Shown here: positions 25,788 through 34,855 of the stretch, in pieces | Layout of the letters: each line of letters starts with the position of its first letter | Position numbering within the stretch: position 1 is the stretch's first letter | NCBI RefSeq assembly: GCF_003387475.1 | Contig: NZ_QUNO01000024.1 | Coordinates: 1 to 64,000 of the forward strand | Direction: 5' to 3' | DNA: 64,000 bases | Source of the DNA: Kutzneria buriramensis | GTDB lineage: Bacteria > Actinomycetota > Actinomycetes > Mycobacteriales > Pseudonocardiaceae | Program-made: the position numbers and the translations under genes | The notes under the pieces: generated by a model | What the model was told of the DNA's origin: nothing | What the model saw: the letters and a program-made list of their open reading frames with translations, nothing else | The model's database searches: none

Positions 25788-28700
25788 CGGACCTCACCCC
25801 GCTCCGCGGCGCTGACGTAGTGGCCGGCGATCGACTCGAGTCCCACCTTGATCCGCTCCAGGGTGGACCGGACCCGGGCGTCCAGGTCGGCCCGGGCGAG
25901 GCGGCCGCTGATCCACTCGGCGATGTCCGCCGGCCCCTGGTCGGACGGTGTGAACGGGCCGGGCAGCCAGTGCGCCACGATGTTCTCGGCGGCGTCCAGC
26001 AGCACCCGCTCCGCGGTCAGCTCGTCGAGGATGTGCTGCCAGTCGCCGAGAAAGCCCAGGCCGACCAGGCGGGCCTGGCGGATGCTGGGGTGCAGGTCGG
26101 TGGTGTCCAGCCCGCGCAGGAACCGGTACTCGTCCTGGCCGTCGGCCTTGCGGCTGTCGGCCAGCACCCGGCCGAGGTAGCCGATGGCGCTCACCGCGTG
26201 GCTGGCCAGCGCGATGTCCAGCACCCCGTACGCGGAGTTGACGTGCCGCAGCAGCGTCGCCTGGTTCTGCGCCGACGACGCCACCGATTCGACGTACGGG
26301 AGCAGCTCCACCAGACCGGCATGGGCGACCGTCAGCACGAACCGGCTCGCGTCCGGGCCGTGCGGCGACGCCGGCCGCAACGCGTGCAGTTGCTGGCGCG
26401 CGATCGGCGACACGTGCAACTCAGCCGGCCGGGCGCAGGCAGTGAGCAGGAAGTCCGTGATGTTCAGGCATTCCGCCGCGATGCCGCCCTGCTCGTCCCG
26501 CAGCAGGTCGGCGATGTCGGTGTCGTCCACCGTGATGTCGCACCAGGCATGCGCCCACGGCCAGCACATCGACTGCCGCACATTCCGCTGCCGCAGCACC
26601 TCCGACGCCCGGCAGGCCAGCGCGAGCCGCGCCGGATGGCCGGCGGTGTTCAGCGCGGACACGAGCGCGGCCAACGGTTCCAGCAGTTCCGGACAGGACT
26701 CGTCCACCCGATCGATCACCCCCGACACCAACGTAGCCGCGCTGTCGACGACGACCGCCGACTCGACGAGCGCGGCCGCGACCAACAGCCGCGACGCGGG
26801 GGAGGCGGGCTCCACCGCGGCGAGCAGCTCCTCCGTCGCCACCGAGCCGTCGGCGAGCAAGCGGTGTGCGGCGGCGACCAGCATCGGCTCGTCGTCGCCG
26901 GCATACACCTCCCGCCACGACTGCCGCGCGGCCTCCGTCGCCGGCTCGGTGATCAGCCGCGCCGCCGGACTGCCCGCTGCCGCCGGGTGAGTGGCGGCGG
27001 TGGCGAGCAGGACGGGCCATTCCGGGCGGTCGGCCAGCCCGTAGCCGAACCGCCGGACCAGCAGGTCGGCGAGCCGGCCGGCGCCGGCGAACGCGGTCAG
27101 CACGGTGAGCCGGTCGTCCTGGAGGCGGTCGATCTCGTCGGTGCGGACCGCGCCGAGCAGATCCCGCTCGACCTGGTCGAGACGGCGCGCGGCCGCCTCG
27201 ACGTACCGCTCGTCGATGGCCGGGCTGAGTGTGGCGCCGAGCTCGGTGAGGGTCCGGTGCGCCGCGTTGACCACCGGCCACGGCCGGGCGGGGTCGACCA
27301 ACTCCCAGGTCACGCCGATGTTCGCGGTGAGACGGGCCTCGGCGGTGGCGCGCAGGGCACTGATCATCACCGGTTCGGGCGTGTCCGCGGTGAGCGCCGC
27401 CGCGACGGCCGTTCGCAGCCCGGTCTCGACCTCGGGCACGGTGTGGCAGGCATCCACCATCACGTCCACGACCTCGGCCCGCGCCAGCTGCGGCGCGCCC
27501 ACGTCGGTAGCGACGGCGACGAGCGCGGCCAGCGCCGGCTGCGTGCCCAGTTCGACCAGGGCGCGGGCGGAACGGTGCCAGCCGTATTCGCCGGTCGCGC
27601 ACGAACGCAGCGCCGCGGCCTGCTGGTCCACGAAGGAGGCCAGGAACTCGGGGGAGACCGACTTCGCGGCGCGCAGCAGCCACGCGCCGTACCGCGGATC
27701 GGTGTCGACCGCCTGTCGCAGCACGAAGTCCACGGTGTCCGGGTGGGTGGTCGGCGCGCTGACGAGGATCCGGATCGGCTCCCGCCAGTCGAACGCCAGC
27801 ACCCGCCGGCCCAGCTCGTCCGGACCCTCGCCGGCCAGCGCGCACGCCGCGAAGTACTCCTGGAACAGCTGGTGCAGGAAGCGCAGCCGGCCGTTCTCGC
27901 GGTGCAGGATCTCGCAGTCGACGATCTCCGCGAGCACCGCGTCGAGATCGTCGAGGTCGGCGCAGAGCTGGTGGACCTCGGCCTGCGGCAGCTCGGTGAT
28001 GTTGCCCTGCGACACCAGGTTCGACGCGATGGCCTGCAACACCCGGCTCTTCGTCGCCAGGTCGAACCGCTTGGGGCCGCGCTCGTGCACGGGATGGTGC
28101 CGCTCGGTCAGGTACCAGTCGGTGAACTCCGCGAACAGGTCCCCGATCGCGGTCGGCATCTCGCCGGCGCCGGCGTACCACTCGACGATCATCCACAGGA
28201 ACAGGGGCGTGCGGGTCAGTTCCCGCAGCTGCCGGTATTCCGGGCTGTGGGTGAGGCGGCCGAGGAGCTCGCCGTCGTCCGACAGCCCGCGCGAGCGCAG
28301 CGCCTCCTCGACGTAGGCCGTCGCGCTGGTCAGCTCGACCTGGCCGAGGCGCACGAGCGGGAAGTCGAAGACCTCGGTGCGGTACCGCGCGGTGCGCTGG
28401 CACACCACCAGCGGCGCGCGCGGGTAGCGCCGGCGCAGTTTCCGCAGCCAGTGGAGGAAACGGCTGGAGTCCGTTATGGACAGTTCGTCGACGCCGTCCA
28501 CCATGAGATGCAGGCCGCCGATCGCCAGCAGCGCCAGGATCTGCTCGACGCCGACGAGACCGACGAAGCCGGACAGCCGGCACAGCACCTCGCCCGGATC
28601 GACCGTCCGGTCGCCCTGGTCGTGCAGGTCGCGCGTGATGTCCGAGGCGCGCACCAGGACGGGCATCCGGGTCGGCATGTCCTTGCGGTCGGGGTCCCCT

Positions 28701-30655
28701 GCGACCGTCGCGACCAGCTGGAACCGCAGTTCGCGCAGCACCGTGCTCTTCCCGGAGCCCGCGTCGCCGATCAGCGTCGCGGTCGGCAGTCCGGCGACGA
28801 CCGTCAGCGCCTCGTCCTCGGGGCCCTGTCCCACACGGGCCCGCAGCGGGATGAACGGTCCACGCTCGCGCCGCAACCCCGGGAGCAGCGCCTGCGCGGC
28901 CGCGGCGCAGTGGGTCCGGGTCAACTCGGCCCTGGCCGCGTTCAACGTCTCGGCCAGTCCGGCGGGCCAGGTGTCGGCGTCCATGGCGTCGACGGCGAGC
29001 ACGAGATCGGCGAGGACCGCCTCGTCGCCGGGGCGTCCCTCGTGGGCGAAGGCCATGGTCACGGCCGCCAGCTCGGCCGGCGTCCAGCGGCCGAACGGGC
29101 CGCCCGCACCCGGCTTCAGCTGCTCGGCCGCCACGCCGGCGGCGATCACCGCGGCGGCGACGGCGTCCGGGTCCTGCTCGTCGGCCAGCCACTTGAACGT
29201 GCGGCACGCGCCGAGGGTCAGGGCCCCGAGGTACTCAACCCTCCACGAGGTGTGCCCGTTCAGGGGATACGCCTCGCGGGCGCCGCGGCGAACCTCCCAC
29301 AGGAGCCGGAACGCCAGCGCGAACCGCGGGGAGGTCGTCGCGAGGACCGGTTCGATCCGGGCCAGCACGGTGTCGACGGGCAGCCGACTCGCGACCGCCA
29401 GCAGGCGTTGCAGCCGCACCAGTTCCGGCCGGGTCAGCCGGGTGGCGAGCACGTCGCGCAGCAGCGAGATCTCCAGCCAGGCCGGGTCCGACAGCAGCGG
29501 CTTGCCGGTCGCCGTCCTGGCGTAGTCGATCAGGCAGAGCAGATCGCCGACCAGCATGATGTTGCGCGGGTTGAGATCGCCGTGCACGAGCGAGGACACC
29601 CACGTGCCGCCCAGCAGGCCGTCCACGTGCCGCAGCGGGTGCCCGATCCGGACGCCGTCCAGCACGATCCCGTCCTGGTCGGCGGCGAGCGTGGGCAGGA
29701 GCGCGGTGAGCTGCTGCCACCAGTGCGTAGCCCGCGTCCGCACCACCCGGCCGTGCAGCTCGACCGGGCGCTGCCCGACCAGCTCGTCGATGAGCAGGCC
29801 GTCGGTCGTCCGGATCTCGACGGTCACGTCCTCGTCGGCCAGTCCGAGCCACCCGTCGGCGTGCCGGCGGAGTTCCATGAGCGGCAGCCAGATCAGCTCG
29901 CCGGCCCGGATGAGCGGCGGCTCGGGGGCGACCGTGCAGGCCGAGCTCAGGATCGCCCGCGGGTGCTGGCGCTGGTCGAGGAGCTCGGCGGGCTGCGGAT
30001 ACTGGAACCGCAGCTGCCCGTCCTTGGTGATGTTGTCGACCTCGACCACGATGTCGGTGCCCAGCTGCCGGTTGAGGTGGCGCATGCGGGCGCGGGCGTC
30101 CGCCTTCACCCCGTGGTAGAGGACCGTGACGGCCTGGCGCATGAGCTTGCCGACCGCCCGGACGGCCGTCGCCCCGTCGGCGCGGTCGAACGCCTCGGTG
30201 ACGACGTCCTCCAACGTTCGGGCCACGCCGTCGGGCTCCGCCGCGAAGTCCGAGATGTGCTGGTAGACAACGGCCTCGCGGTCGCCCGCCAGCCCCGTCG
30301 GCCGGCCGAGCGCGCCGGTGGTGACCGCCTTGATCTTCAGCAGCAGCGCCTTGTCCTCCTCGGCGAAGTGCCGGTGGTAGGCCTGCCACTCGTCCCCGGT
30401 GGCCGCCAGCGACCCCAGCTTGGCCACGAACCGCTGGGACTGGTTGGAGTCGGCCCGGTAGACCCGGATGTCCAGCACCTCCGAGCCGGACCGGCCGCCC
30501 GTCAGCCGCCGGGCCACCTCCACCGCCCGCACCGACTCGGGCCAGTGGCCCGGCCCGGATCCCACCGGGATCCGGCTCAGCACGGACTCGATCTCCGGCT
30601 GGTCGACGTCGGCGATCCCGCAGTCGGCCGCGAACCGGATCTCCACCGCTGGCAC
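25784..30655 (-). CDS. Giant NACHT-family STAND NTPase with N-terminal kinase-like domain
   Basis: This 1623-residue protein starts at the GTG at 30655, which has AGGGAG about eight bases upstream. Residues about 25-400 resemble an aminoglycoside-phosphotransferase/kinase fold: RFVAKLG (N-lobe lysine), VHGDLNPRNIML (catalytic Asp and Asn) and LIDYA (metal-binding Asp), all apparently intact. The NACHT domain has Walker A GDAGSGKST near residue 625 and Walker B LHLMVDGVDEL near 715, then FAEFTDWYL and LHQLFQEYFAACAL, typical of NACHT C-terminal regions. About 700 residues of helical repeats follow and could sense a ligand. It is first in a three-gene operon with 4-base overlaps. I infer a defence or self-recognition NTPase. 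Confidence 0.82.
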   Translation of the reverse strand: MPAVEIRFAADCGIADVDQPEIESVLSRIPVGSGPGHWPESVRAVEVARRLTGGRSGSEVLDIRVYRADSNQSQRFVAKLGSLAATGDEWQAYHRHFAEEDKALLLKIKAVTTGALGRPTGLAGDREAVVYQHISDFAAEPDGVARTLEDVVTEAFDRADGATAVRAVGKLMRQAVTVLYHGVKADARARMRHLNRQLGTDIVVEVDNITKDGQLRFQYPQPAELLDQRQHPRAILSSACTVAPEPPLIRAGELIWLPLMELRRHADGWLGLADEDVTVEIRTTDGLLIDELVGQRPVELHGRVVRTRATHWWQQLTALLPTLAADQDGIVLDGVRIGHPLRHVDGLLGGTWVSSLVHGDLNPRNIMLVGDLLCLIDYARTATGKPLLSDPAWLEISLLRDVLATRLTRPELVRLQRLLAVASRLPVDTVLARIEPVLATTSPRFALAFRLLWEVRRGAREAYPLNGHTSWRVEYLGALTLGACRTFKWLADEQDPDAVAAAVIAAGVAAEQLKPGAGGPFGRWTPAELAAVTMAFAHEGRPGDEAVLADLVLAVDAMDADTWPAGLAETLNAARAELTRTHCAAAAQALLPGLRRERGPFIPLRARVGQGPEDEALTVVAGLPTATLIGDAGSGKSTVLRELRFQLVATVAGDPDRKDMPTRMPVLVRASDITRDLHDQGDRTVDPGEVLCRLSGFVGLVGVEQILALLAIGGLHLMVDGVDELSITDSSRFLHWLRKLRRRYPRAPLVVCQRTARYRTEVFDFPLVRLGQVELTSATAYVEEALRSRGLSDDGELLGRLTHSPEYRQLRELTRTPLFLWMIVEWYAGAGEMPTAIGDLFAEFTDWYLTERHHPVHERGPKRFDLATKSRVLQAIASNLVSQGNITELPQAEVHQLCADLDDLDAVLAEIVDCEILHRENGRLRFLHQLFQEYFAACALAGEGPDELGRRVLAFDWREPIRILVSAPTTHPDTVDFVLRQAVDTDPRYGAWLLRAAKSVSPEFLASFVDQQAAALRSCATGEYGWHRSARALVELGTQPALAALVAVATDVGAPQLARAEVVDVMVDACHTVPEVETGLRTAVAAALTADTPEPVMISALRATAEARLTANIGVTWELVDPARPWPVVNAAHRTLTELGATLSPAIDERYVEAAARRLDQVERDLLGAVRTDEIDRLQDDRLTVLTAFAGAGRLADLLVRRFGYGLADRPEWPVLLATAATHPAAAGSPAARLITEPATEAARQSWREVYAGDDEPMLVAAAHRLLADGSVATEELLAAVEPASPASRLLVAAALVESAVVVDSAATLVSGVIDRVDESCPELLEPLAALVSALNTAGHPARLALACRASEVLRQRNVRQSMCWPWAHAWCDITVDDTDIADLLRDEQGGIAAECLNITDFLLTACARPAELHVSPIARQQLHALRPASPHGPDASRFVLTVAHAGLVELLPYVESVASSAQNQATLLRHVNSAYGVLDIALASHAVSAIGYLGRVLADSRKADGQDEYRFLRGLDTTDLHPSIRQARLVGLGFLGDWQHILDELTAERVLLDAAENIVAHWLPGPFTPSDQGPADIAEWISGRLARADLDARVRSTLERIKVGLESIAGHYVSAAERGEVR

Positions 30656-30784
30656 GTGGGCGGCTCCCTGGGGTCGGCGCGGAATTCCATGATGGCAGCG
30701 AGATCGTGTAGCGGGATCGCCCGTCTCGGCGACCTCGTACTTCCGGTTGATACGGGCGGCGGGCCCGGCACCTACGATGAATCG

Positions 30785-31912
30785 GTGCTGCGCTCCCTGT
30801 GGGACGAACCCCGCCCCGCGCTCCCGTCGCCGCGGGTGTGGCGGGACTGGACCCTGGTCGGCGTGTTCGTGGCCGGGGCGGCGCTGGAGGGTGCGCTGCA
30901 ACAGGATCTGGCGTGGCGCGCGGTCTCGGTGACCGTCGCGATCGCGCTGGCGCCGCTGCTGTTGTGGCGGCGAAGCCGGCCGCTGCTGGCGATCGCCATC
31001 GCGTTCGTGGTGGCGGGCCTGGCGCCGCTGCTGACGCAGGGCCAGCCGCCGAACGTCTACGCCATGGTCTACATGCTGCTGCTGCCGTATTCATTGCTGC
31101 GCTGGGGATCCGGCCGCGAGATGGTGCTCGGCTCGGCGGTGGTGCTGGCGAAGATCGGCTTCTGGCTGCTGGCCGGCTTCGTCGGCGCGGGCCAGGCGCT
31201 CGGTGAGGCGGCGGTGCTTGTGACGGCCGGTGCGGTCGGCGCGGCGATGCGTTACCGGGCCAGGGCACGCAGGCGCGAGTTGGAGAAGGCGAAGCTGCTC
31301 GAACGCGAACGCCTGGCACGGGATCTGCACGACACCGTCGCGCATCACGTGTCGGCGATGGCGATCCGCGCCCAGGCCGGGCTGGCGATCGCCGAGACGC
31401 AGCCGGAGGCGGCGTCCGAGGCGCTGCGCCTGATCGAGGCGGAGGCGTCACGCGCCCTCACGGAGATGCGCGCCATGGTCCGCGTGCTGCGGCGCGACGA
31501 ACCGGCGGAGCTCGCGCCCAACCCGAGCATCACCGACCTCGAACAACTCGCCGGCCGGGAGGGCACCGGCCCGCTGGTGGACGTGGCGATCGACGGCAAC
31601 GTCCAGGGCGTGTCGCCGTCGGTGGGGGCCGCGATCTACCGTCTGGCCCAGGAATCGGTGACCAACGCCCGCCGCCACGCCCGGCACGCGACCCGTATCG
31701 AGGTCCGCGTCGCCGCGGACGAGCGGTCGGTGCGGTTACGGGTCAGCGATGACGGCGACAGCCACGCCCGCGCCGCCGGATCGTCGGGATACGGCCTGGT
31801 GGGCATGGCCGAACGCGCCGGTCTGCTCGGCGGCACCTGCGACGCCGGCCCGAACCCCGACCGCGGCTGGACGGTGACCGCGGTGTTGCCGCGCACGGGA
31901 ACCGGCGCATGA
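30785..31912 (+). CDS. Sensor histidine kinase (NarL-type, HisKA_3)
   Basis: This 375-residue membrane kinase has four to five hydrophobic segments in residues 22-150, a cytoplasmic linker, and the HisKA_3 box ERLARDLHDTVAHHVSAMAI with the phospho-acceptor H182. The ATPase domain has AQESVTNARRHARHA (N-box) and SSGYGLVGMAERAGLLGG (G-box). It lacks a large sensor domain, so it probably senses through the membrane segments. The GTG at 30785 is taken as start, with only a weak ribosome binding site. The response regulator overlaps it by four bases. It diverges from the NACHT gene across 129 bases. Confidence 0.9.
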   Translation: MLRSLWDEPRPALPSPRVWRDWTLVGVFVAGAALEGALQQDLAWRAVSVTVAIALAPLLLWRRSRPLLAIAIAFVVAGLAPLLTQGQPPNVYAMVYMLLLPYSLLRWGSGREMVLGSAVVLAKIGFWLLAGFVGAGQALGEAAVLVTAGAVGAAMRYRARARRRELEKAKLLERERLARDLHDTVAHHVSAMAIRAQAGLAIAETQPEAASEALRLIEAEASRALTEMRAMVRVLRRDEPAELAPNPSITDLEQLAGREGTGPLVDVAIDGNVQGVSPSVGAAIYRLAQESVTNARRHARHATRIEVRVAADERSVRLRVSDDGDSHARAAGSSGYGLVGMAERAGLLGGTCDAGPNPDRGWTVTAVLPRTGTGA

Positions 31913-32577
31913 CCATCAGCGTGGTCGTCGCGGACGACCAGGAGATCGTCCGCACCGGGCTGACCATCATCCTCAACGCCCAGCCCGACATCGAGGTGGT
32001 CGGCGAGGCCGGCGACGGGGAGCGGGCCGTCGAGCTGGCCCGCCGGCTGCGGCCCGACGTGTGCCTGTTCGACATCCGGATGCCCGTCGTCGACGGCATC
32101 GAGGCGACCCGGCGGCTGGCCGGCCCGGACGTCGAGAATCCCCTTGCGGTAGTGGTGATCACGACGTTCGACCTGGACGAGTACGTCTACGCGGCGCTGC
32201 GGGCGGGCGCCCGGGGCTTCCTGCTCAAGGACGCCGGCGCCGCCATGCTCACCCAGGCCATGCACGCAGCGGCCAGCGGCGAGGCGCTCATCGCACCGAG
32301 CATCACCGCCCGGCTGCTGGACGCCTTCGCCGACGCGGGGACCACGACCCCGCCGGCGCAGCCGCTCGATCCGCTGACCGCCCGTGAGGAACAGGTGCTG
32401 TCGGCCGTCGCGGCCGGCCGCACGAACACCGAGATCGCCGACGAGCTGTACATCACGCTGAGCACCGTCAAGACGCACATCGCCAGCCTGATGACCAAGC
32501 TGCAGGCCCGGAACCGGGTGGAGATCGCGATGTGGGCGTATGAGACCGGCCGGACGCGGCCCGGCCGAAAGTACTAG
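31909..32577 (+). CDS. LuxR/NarL family response regulator
   Basis: This is the 222-residue partner of the kinase just upstream (ATGA overlap). The receiver domain has VVVADDQEIVRTGL, the phospho-acceptor D55 in LFDIRMP and K near LLKDAGA. The C-terminal LuxR helix-turn-helix is LTAREEQVLSAVAAGRTNTE followed by TVKTHIASLM. Phosphorylation should promote dimerisation and DNA binding. Its targets may include the membrane-protein gene 81 bases downstream, but no binding site was identified. Confidence 0.93.
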   Translation: MTISVVVADDQEIVRTGLTIILNAQPDIEVVGEAGDGERAVELARRLRPDVCLFDIRMPVVDGIEATRRLAGPDVENPLAVVVITTFDLDEYVYAALRAGARGFLLKDAGAAMLTQAMHAAASGEALIAPSITARLLDAFADAGTTTPPAQPLDPLTAREEQVLSAVAAGRTNTEIADELYITLSTVKTHIASLMTKLQARNRVEIAMWAYETGRTRPGRKY

Positions 32578-32658
32578 GCCCGCCCCCGACCATCGGACGG
32601 CCCGACTCCGGCCCGTGCTCCGATGATCCGGACCCGGTCCCGCCGCGACGATCTGGCC

Positions 32659-33327
32659 ATGACCTCGTCAACCAGACGGATGTGGCTCCTGCCCACCGGA
32701 CTCATCCTGCTCAGCACCATTCCGCTGGTCGCCGGCGGCATCCTGATCGACCAGCTGAACACCGGCTCCCGGATCATCGCGGACAACGCGAAATACCTCG
32801 CCGACCCCGTGCCGGTCGTGACGCACATCGTCGGCGTCACCGTCTTCTGCCTGCTCGGCGCCTTCCAGTTCTCGGTCGGCTTTCGGTCGCGATGGCCGCG
32901 CTGGCACCGGATCGCCGGCTGGATCGTGGCGCCGTGCGGGCTCGCGGCGGCGTTGTCGGGGCTGTACATGACCGTGTTCTACCCGCGTCAGGTCAACGTC
33001 GGCGATCTGCTCACCGCCTTCCGGCTGGTGTTCGGCACCGCGATGGCGGTGTCCCTCGTGCTGGGGTTCGTCGCGGTCCTGCGGCGCGACATCGCCGGGC
33101 ACCGCGCGTGGATGATGCGCGCCTACGCCATCGGCATCGGCGCCGGCACGCAGGCCGTGACGCAGCTGCCCGTCGTCCTCGCCGTCGGTCCACTCAACGT
33201 GCTCACCAACGCTCTGATGTCGCTCGGCGCCTGGCTGCTCAACCTCGCGGTCGCCGAGTGGTTCATCCGTGGGCGGTCCCTGCGCGCGAAGCCGTCACGC
33301 CGCAGGGCCGTCGCGACGGCGGCGTAG
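32659..33327 (+). CDS. DUF2306-like multi-pass membrane protein
   Basis: This 222-residue protein has about six or seven hydrophobic segments. The blocks HIVGVTVFCLLGAFQFSVGF, RWHRIAGWIVAPCGLAAALS and DIAGHRAWMMRAYAIGIGAGTQ match the DUF2306 family, with conserved histidines that could bind haem or metal (an inference). The ATG at 32659 is chosen; an in-frame ATG at 32623 would add 12 basic residues. The position after the two-component genes, same strand, suggests it may be under their control. Confidence 0.75.
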   Translation: MTSSTRRMWLLPTGLILLSTIPLVAGGILIDQLNTGSRIIADNAKYLADPVPVVTHIVGVTVFCLLGAFQFSVGFRSRWPRWHRIAGWIVAPCGLAAALSGLYMTVFYPRQVNVGDLLTAFRLVFGTAMAVSLVLGFVAVLRRDIAGHRAWMMRAYAIGIGAGTQAVTQLPVVLAVGPLNVLTNALMSLGAWLLNLAVAEWFIRGRSLRAKPSRRRAVATAA

Positions 33328-33390
33328 CGAAGTGTTCGGGTGGGACGGACCGAGTCCCGGAAAATCGGAAGACCGGGAACGGTGTGTTTC

Positions 33391-33867
33391 CTAGAATTTG
33401 GAACTATGAGGGCCATGTGGGGATTTGTCTGCGTGCTGGCCGCCGCCGGCGGGCATCCCGTGCTGGGGGTGCTGGCGGTGGCGCTGCTCGTCGCCGTCCT
33501 GCCCCTGCGGTCCCGGGTGAGCGGGCGCGTCTCGGTCCCCAGTGGACGGATGTGAGGCGGGCTCGGCACTGGTCGCGGTGACGCCGCCGCCGGGTGTGCT
33601 CGGCGGCGGCACGACAGTGGGGGTGGTGGTCGAAACGGCCACGGTCGGTCGCGGCAGGGTCACGCCGGTGGTGGCCAGGCCGATCGGCGTGGACGACGCC
33701 GACCGCGGTGGCGTCGAGGCGCGGGGCGGGGCGGCGCAGAAGAAGCACGGATCATCCCCAGGTGGGACGACCTCGTACGGGATCGCGATGCCGGCGATCA
33801 TCAGTGCGAGACCGCCGACTCCGGCTGTGCACGACATGATGGTCGAGCGTCTCGTGCGGTCGGACAT
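33391..33867 (-). CDS. Hypothetical Thr/Pro-rich membrane-anchored protein
   Basis: The 158-residue frame starts at an ATG (33867) preceded by AGGAT. It has a basic N-terminus, a hydrophobic segment (about residues 12-30, TAGVGGLALMIAGIAIPYEV), a CFFC pair and then a Thr/Pro-rich region. This is the pattern of a small anchored cell-surface protein. The C-terminal third is very polar and lies opposite another small frame at 33406-33555, so only the N-terminal part is convincing. No family was recognised. Confidence 0.4.
   Translation of the reverse strand: MSDRTRRSTIMSCTAGVGGLALMIAGIAIPYEVVPPGDDPCFFCAAPPRASTPPRSASSTPIGLATTGVTLPRPTVAVSTTTPTVVPPPSTPGGGVTATSAEPASHPSTGDRDAPAHPGPQGQDGDEQRHRQHPQHGMPAGGGQHADKSPHGPHSSKF
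33406..33555 (+). CDS. Small hypothetical hydrophobic protein (49 aa)
   Basis: This ATG frame encodes a 49-residue protein with one hydrophobic segment (about residues 5-32, FVCVLAAAGGHPVLGVLAVA) and a basic tail. Third codon positions are GC-rich throughout, as expected for a real gene here. A short AT-rich stretch (33380-33405) precedes it. It lies antisense to the end of the 33391-33867 frame, and at most one of the two is likely to be fully coding. Function unknown. Confidence 0.35.
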   Translation: MRAMWGFVCVLAAAGGHPVLGVLAVALLVAVLPLRSRVSGRVSVPSGRM

Positions 33868-33973
33868 CCGAGTGATCCTCACGTGTGCTGGCGACAGCAC
33901 CGTCGAGTATACGAAGATCAATTGAGGCTCGGCACCGGCACTCGTCCCAATCGCGTCTACATCACTGTAGTTG

Positions 33974-33992
33974 TTAGGTGAGGCTGTCCTGG
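33974..33992 (+). promoter_or_regulatory. DtxR/IdeR/MntR-type metal-regulator box upstream of ZIP gene
   Basis: TTAGGTGAGGCTGTCCTGG matches 14 of 19 positions of the DtxR-family consensus TTAGGTTAGSCTAACCTAA. It lies 53-71 bases before the ATG of the ZIP transporter, where a metal-bound repressor would block transcription. Confidence 0.6.
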
Positions 33993-34044
33993 GTTACGGT
34001 GTGCGCCGCTCGGGGCCCACCGTCGACCGCAGGGAGTCACCTCC

Positions 34045-34851
34045 ATGTCCTCCGCGCAGATCGCCCTGCTCGGTGCCATCGCCGGCTTCACCATCTACCT
34101 CGGCCTGCCGATCGGCCGGCTGCGGGCGCCGATGCCGCGGCTCAAGGCCGGCCTGAACGCGGTGGCGATCGGCATCCTGGTGTTCCTGGTCTGGGACGTG
34201 CTCACCCACGCGTGGGAGCCGGTCGACGAGGCGCTGGGCCACCAGGAGGTCGGGTCCGCGCTGGCCAACGGCCTCGTGCTCGCGGCCTGCGTCGGCGTGG
34301 GGCTGCTCGGGCTGGTGTACTTCGACCGCTGGTCCGCGCGCCGGTCCAAGCGCCCGGGGCCCGGCGCGGCCGCCGTCGGCGAGCTTGACACCGCGCGCAG
34401 CGGCGCCGGCGAGCTGGCGCTGATGATCGCGGTCGGCATCGGCCTGCACAACTTCGCCGAAGGCCTGGCCATCGGCAACTCCGCCGCCAAGGGCGAGCTC
34501 GAGCTGGCGGTGCTGCTGATCATCGGCTTCGGCCTGCACAACGCGACCGAGGGCTTCGGCATCGTCGCCCCGCTCACCGGCAGCCGCCCGTCCTGGGGTT
34601 TCCTCGCGCTGCTGGGCCTGATCGGCGGCGGCCCCACCTTCGTCGGCACGCTGGTCGGGCAGGCCTTCGTCAACGACACGCTGTCCATCGCGTTCCTCGG
34701 GCTGGCCGCCGGTTCCATCCTGTACGTCGTGATCGAGCTGCTGGCCGTCGCCCGCAAGGCGGCCCTGAAGGAGATCACCACCTGGGGCGTGTTCGTGGGC
34801 CTGGTGCTCGGCTTCGCCACCGACGCCGTGATCACCGCCGCGGGGGCGTGA
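34045..34851 (+). CDS. ZIP family divalent metal transporter
   Basis: This 268-residue protein has about eight hydrophobic segments. The two metal-binding helices carry GIGLHNFAEGLAIG (near residue 135) and GFGLHNATEGFGI (near 165), the signature of ZIP transporters for zinc, iron or manganese. GGGAG precedes the ATG at 34045. A DtxR-type box lies upstream, so expression is probably repressed when iron or manganese is plentiful. That points to uptake of one of these metals, an inference. Confidence 0.9.
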   Translation: MSSAQIALLGAIAGFTIYLGLPIGRLRAPMPRLKAGLNAVAIGILVFLVWDVLTHAWEPVDEALGHQEVGSALANGLVLAACVGVGLLGLVYFDRWSARRSKRPGPGAAAVGELDTARSGAGELALMIAVGIGLHNFAEGLAIGNSAAKGELELAVLLIIGFGLHNATEGFGIVAPLTGSRPSWGFLALLGLIGGGPTFVGTLVGQAFVNDTLSIAFLGLAAGSILYVVIELLAVARKAALKEITTWGVFVGLVLGFATDAVITAAGA

Positions 34852-34855
34852 GCGG

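Noticed and set aside
25820-31912. A very long open frame on the plus strand opposite the NACHT gene
   Set aside because: High GC removes stop codons from antisense frames. The protein is repetitive in Arg, Gly, Val and Gln without any domain, while the minus strand encodes a full NACHT protein.
33387-33403. TTTCCTAGAATTTGGAA as a second TTAGGAA-type element
   Set aside because: The arms pair poorly and the downstream frame is doubtful, so it was not listed as a site.
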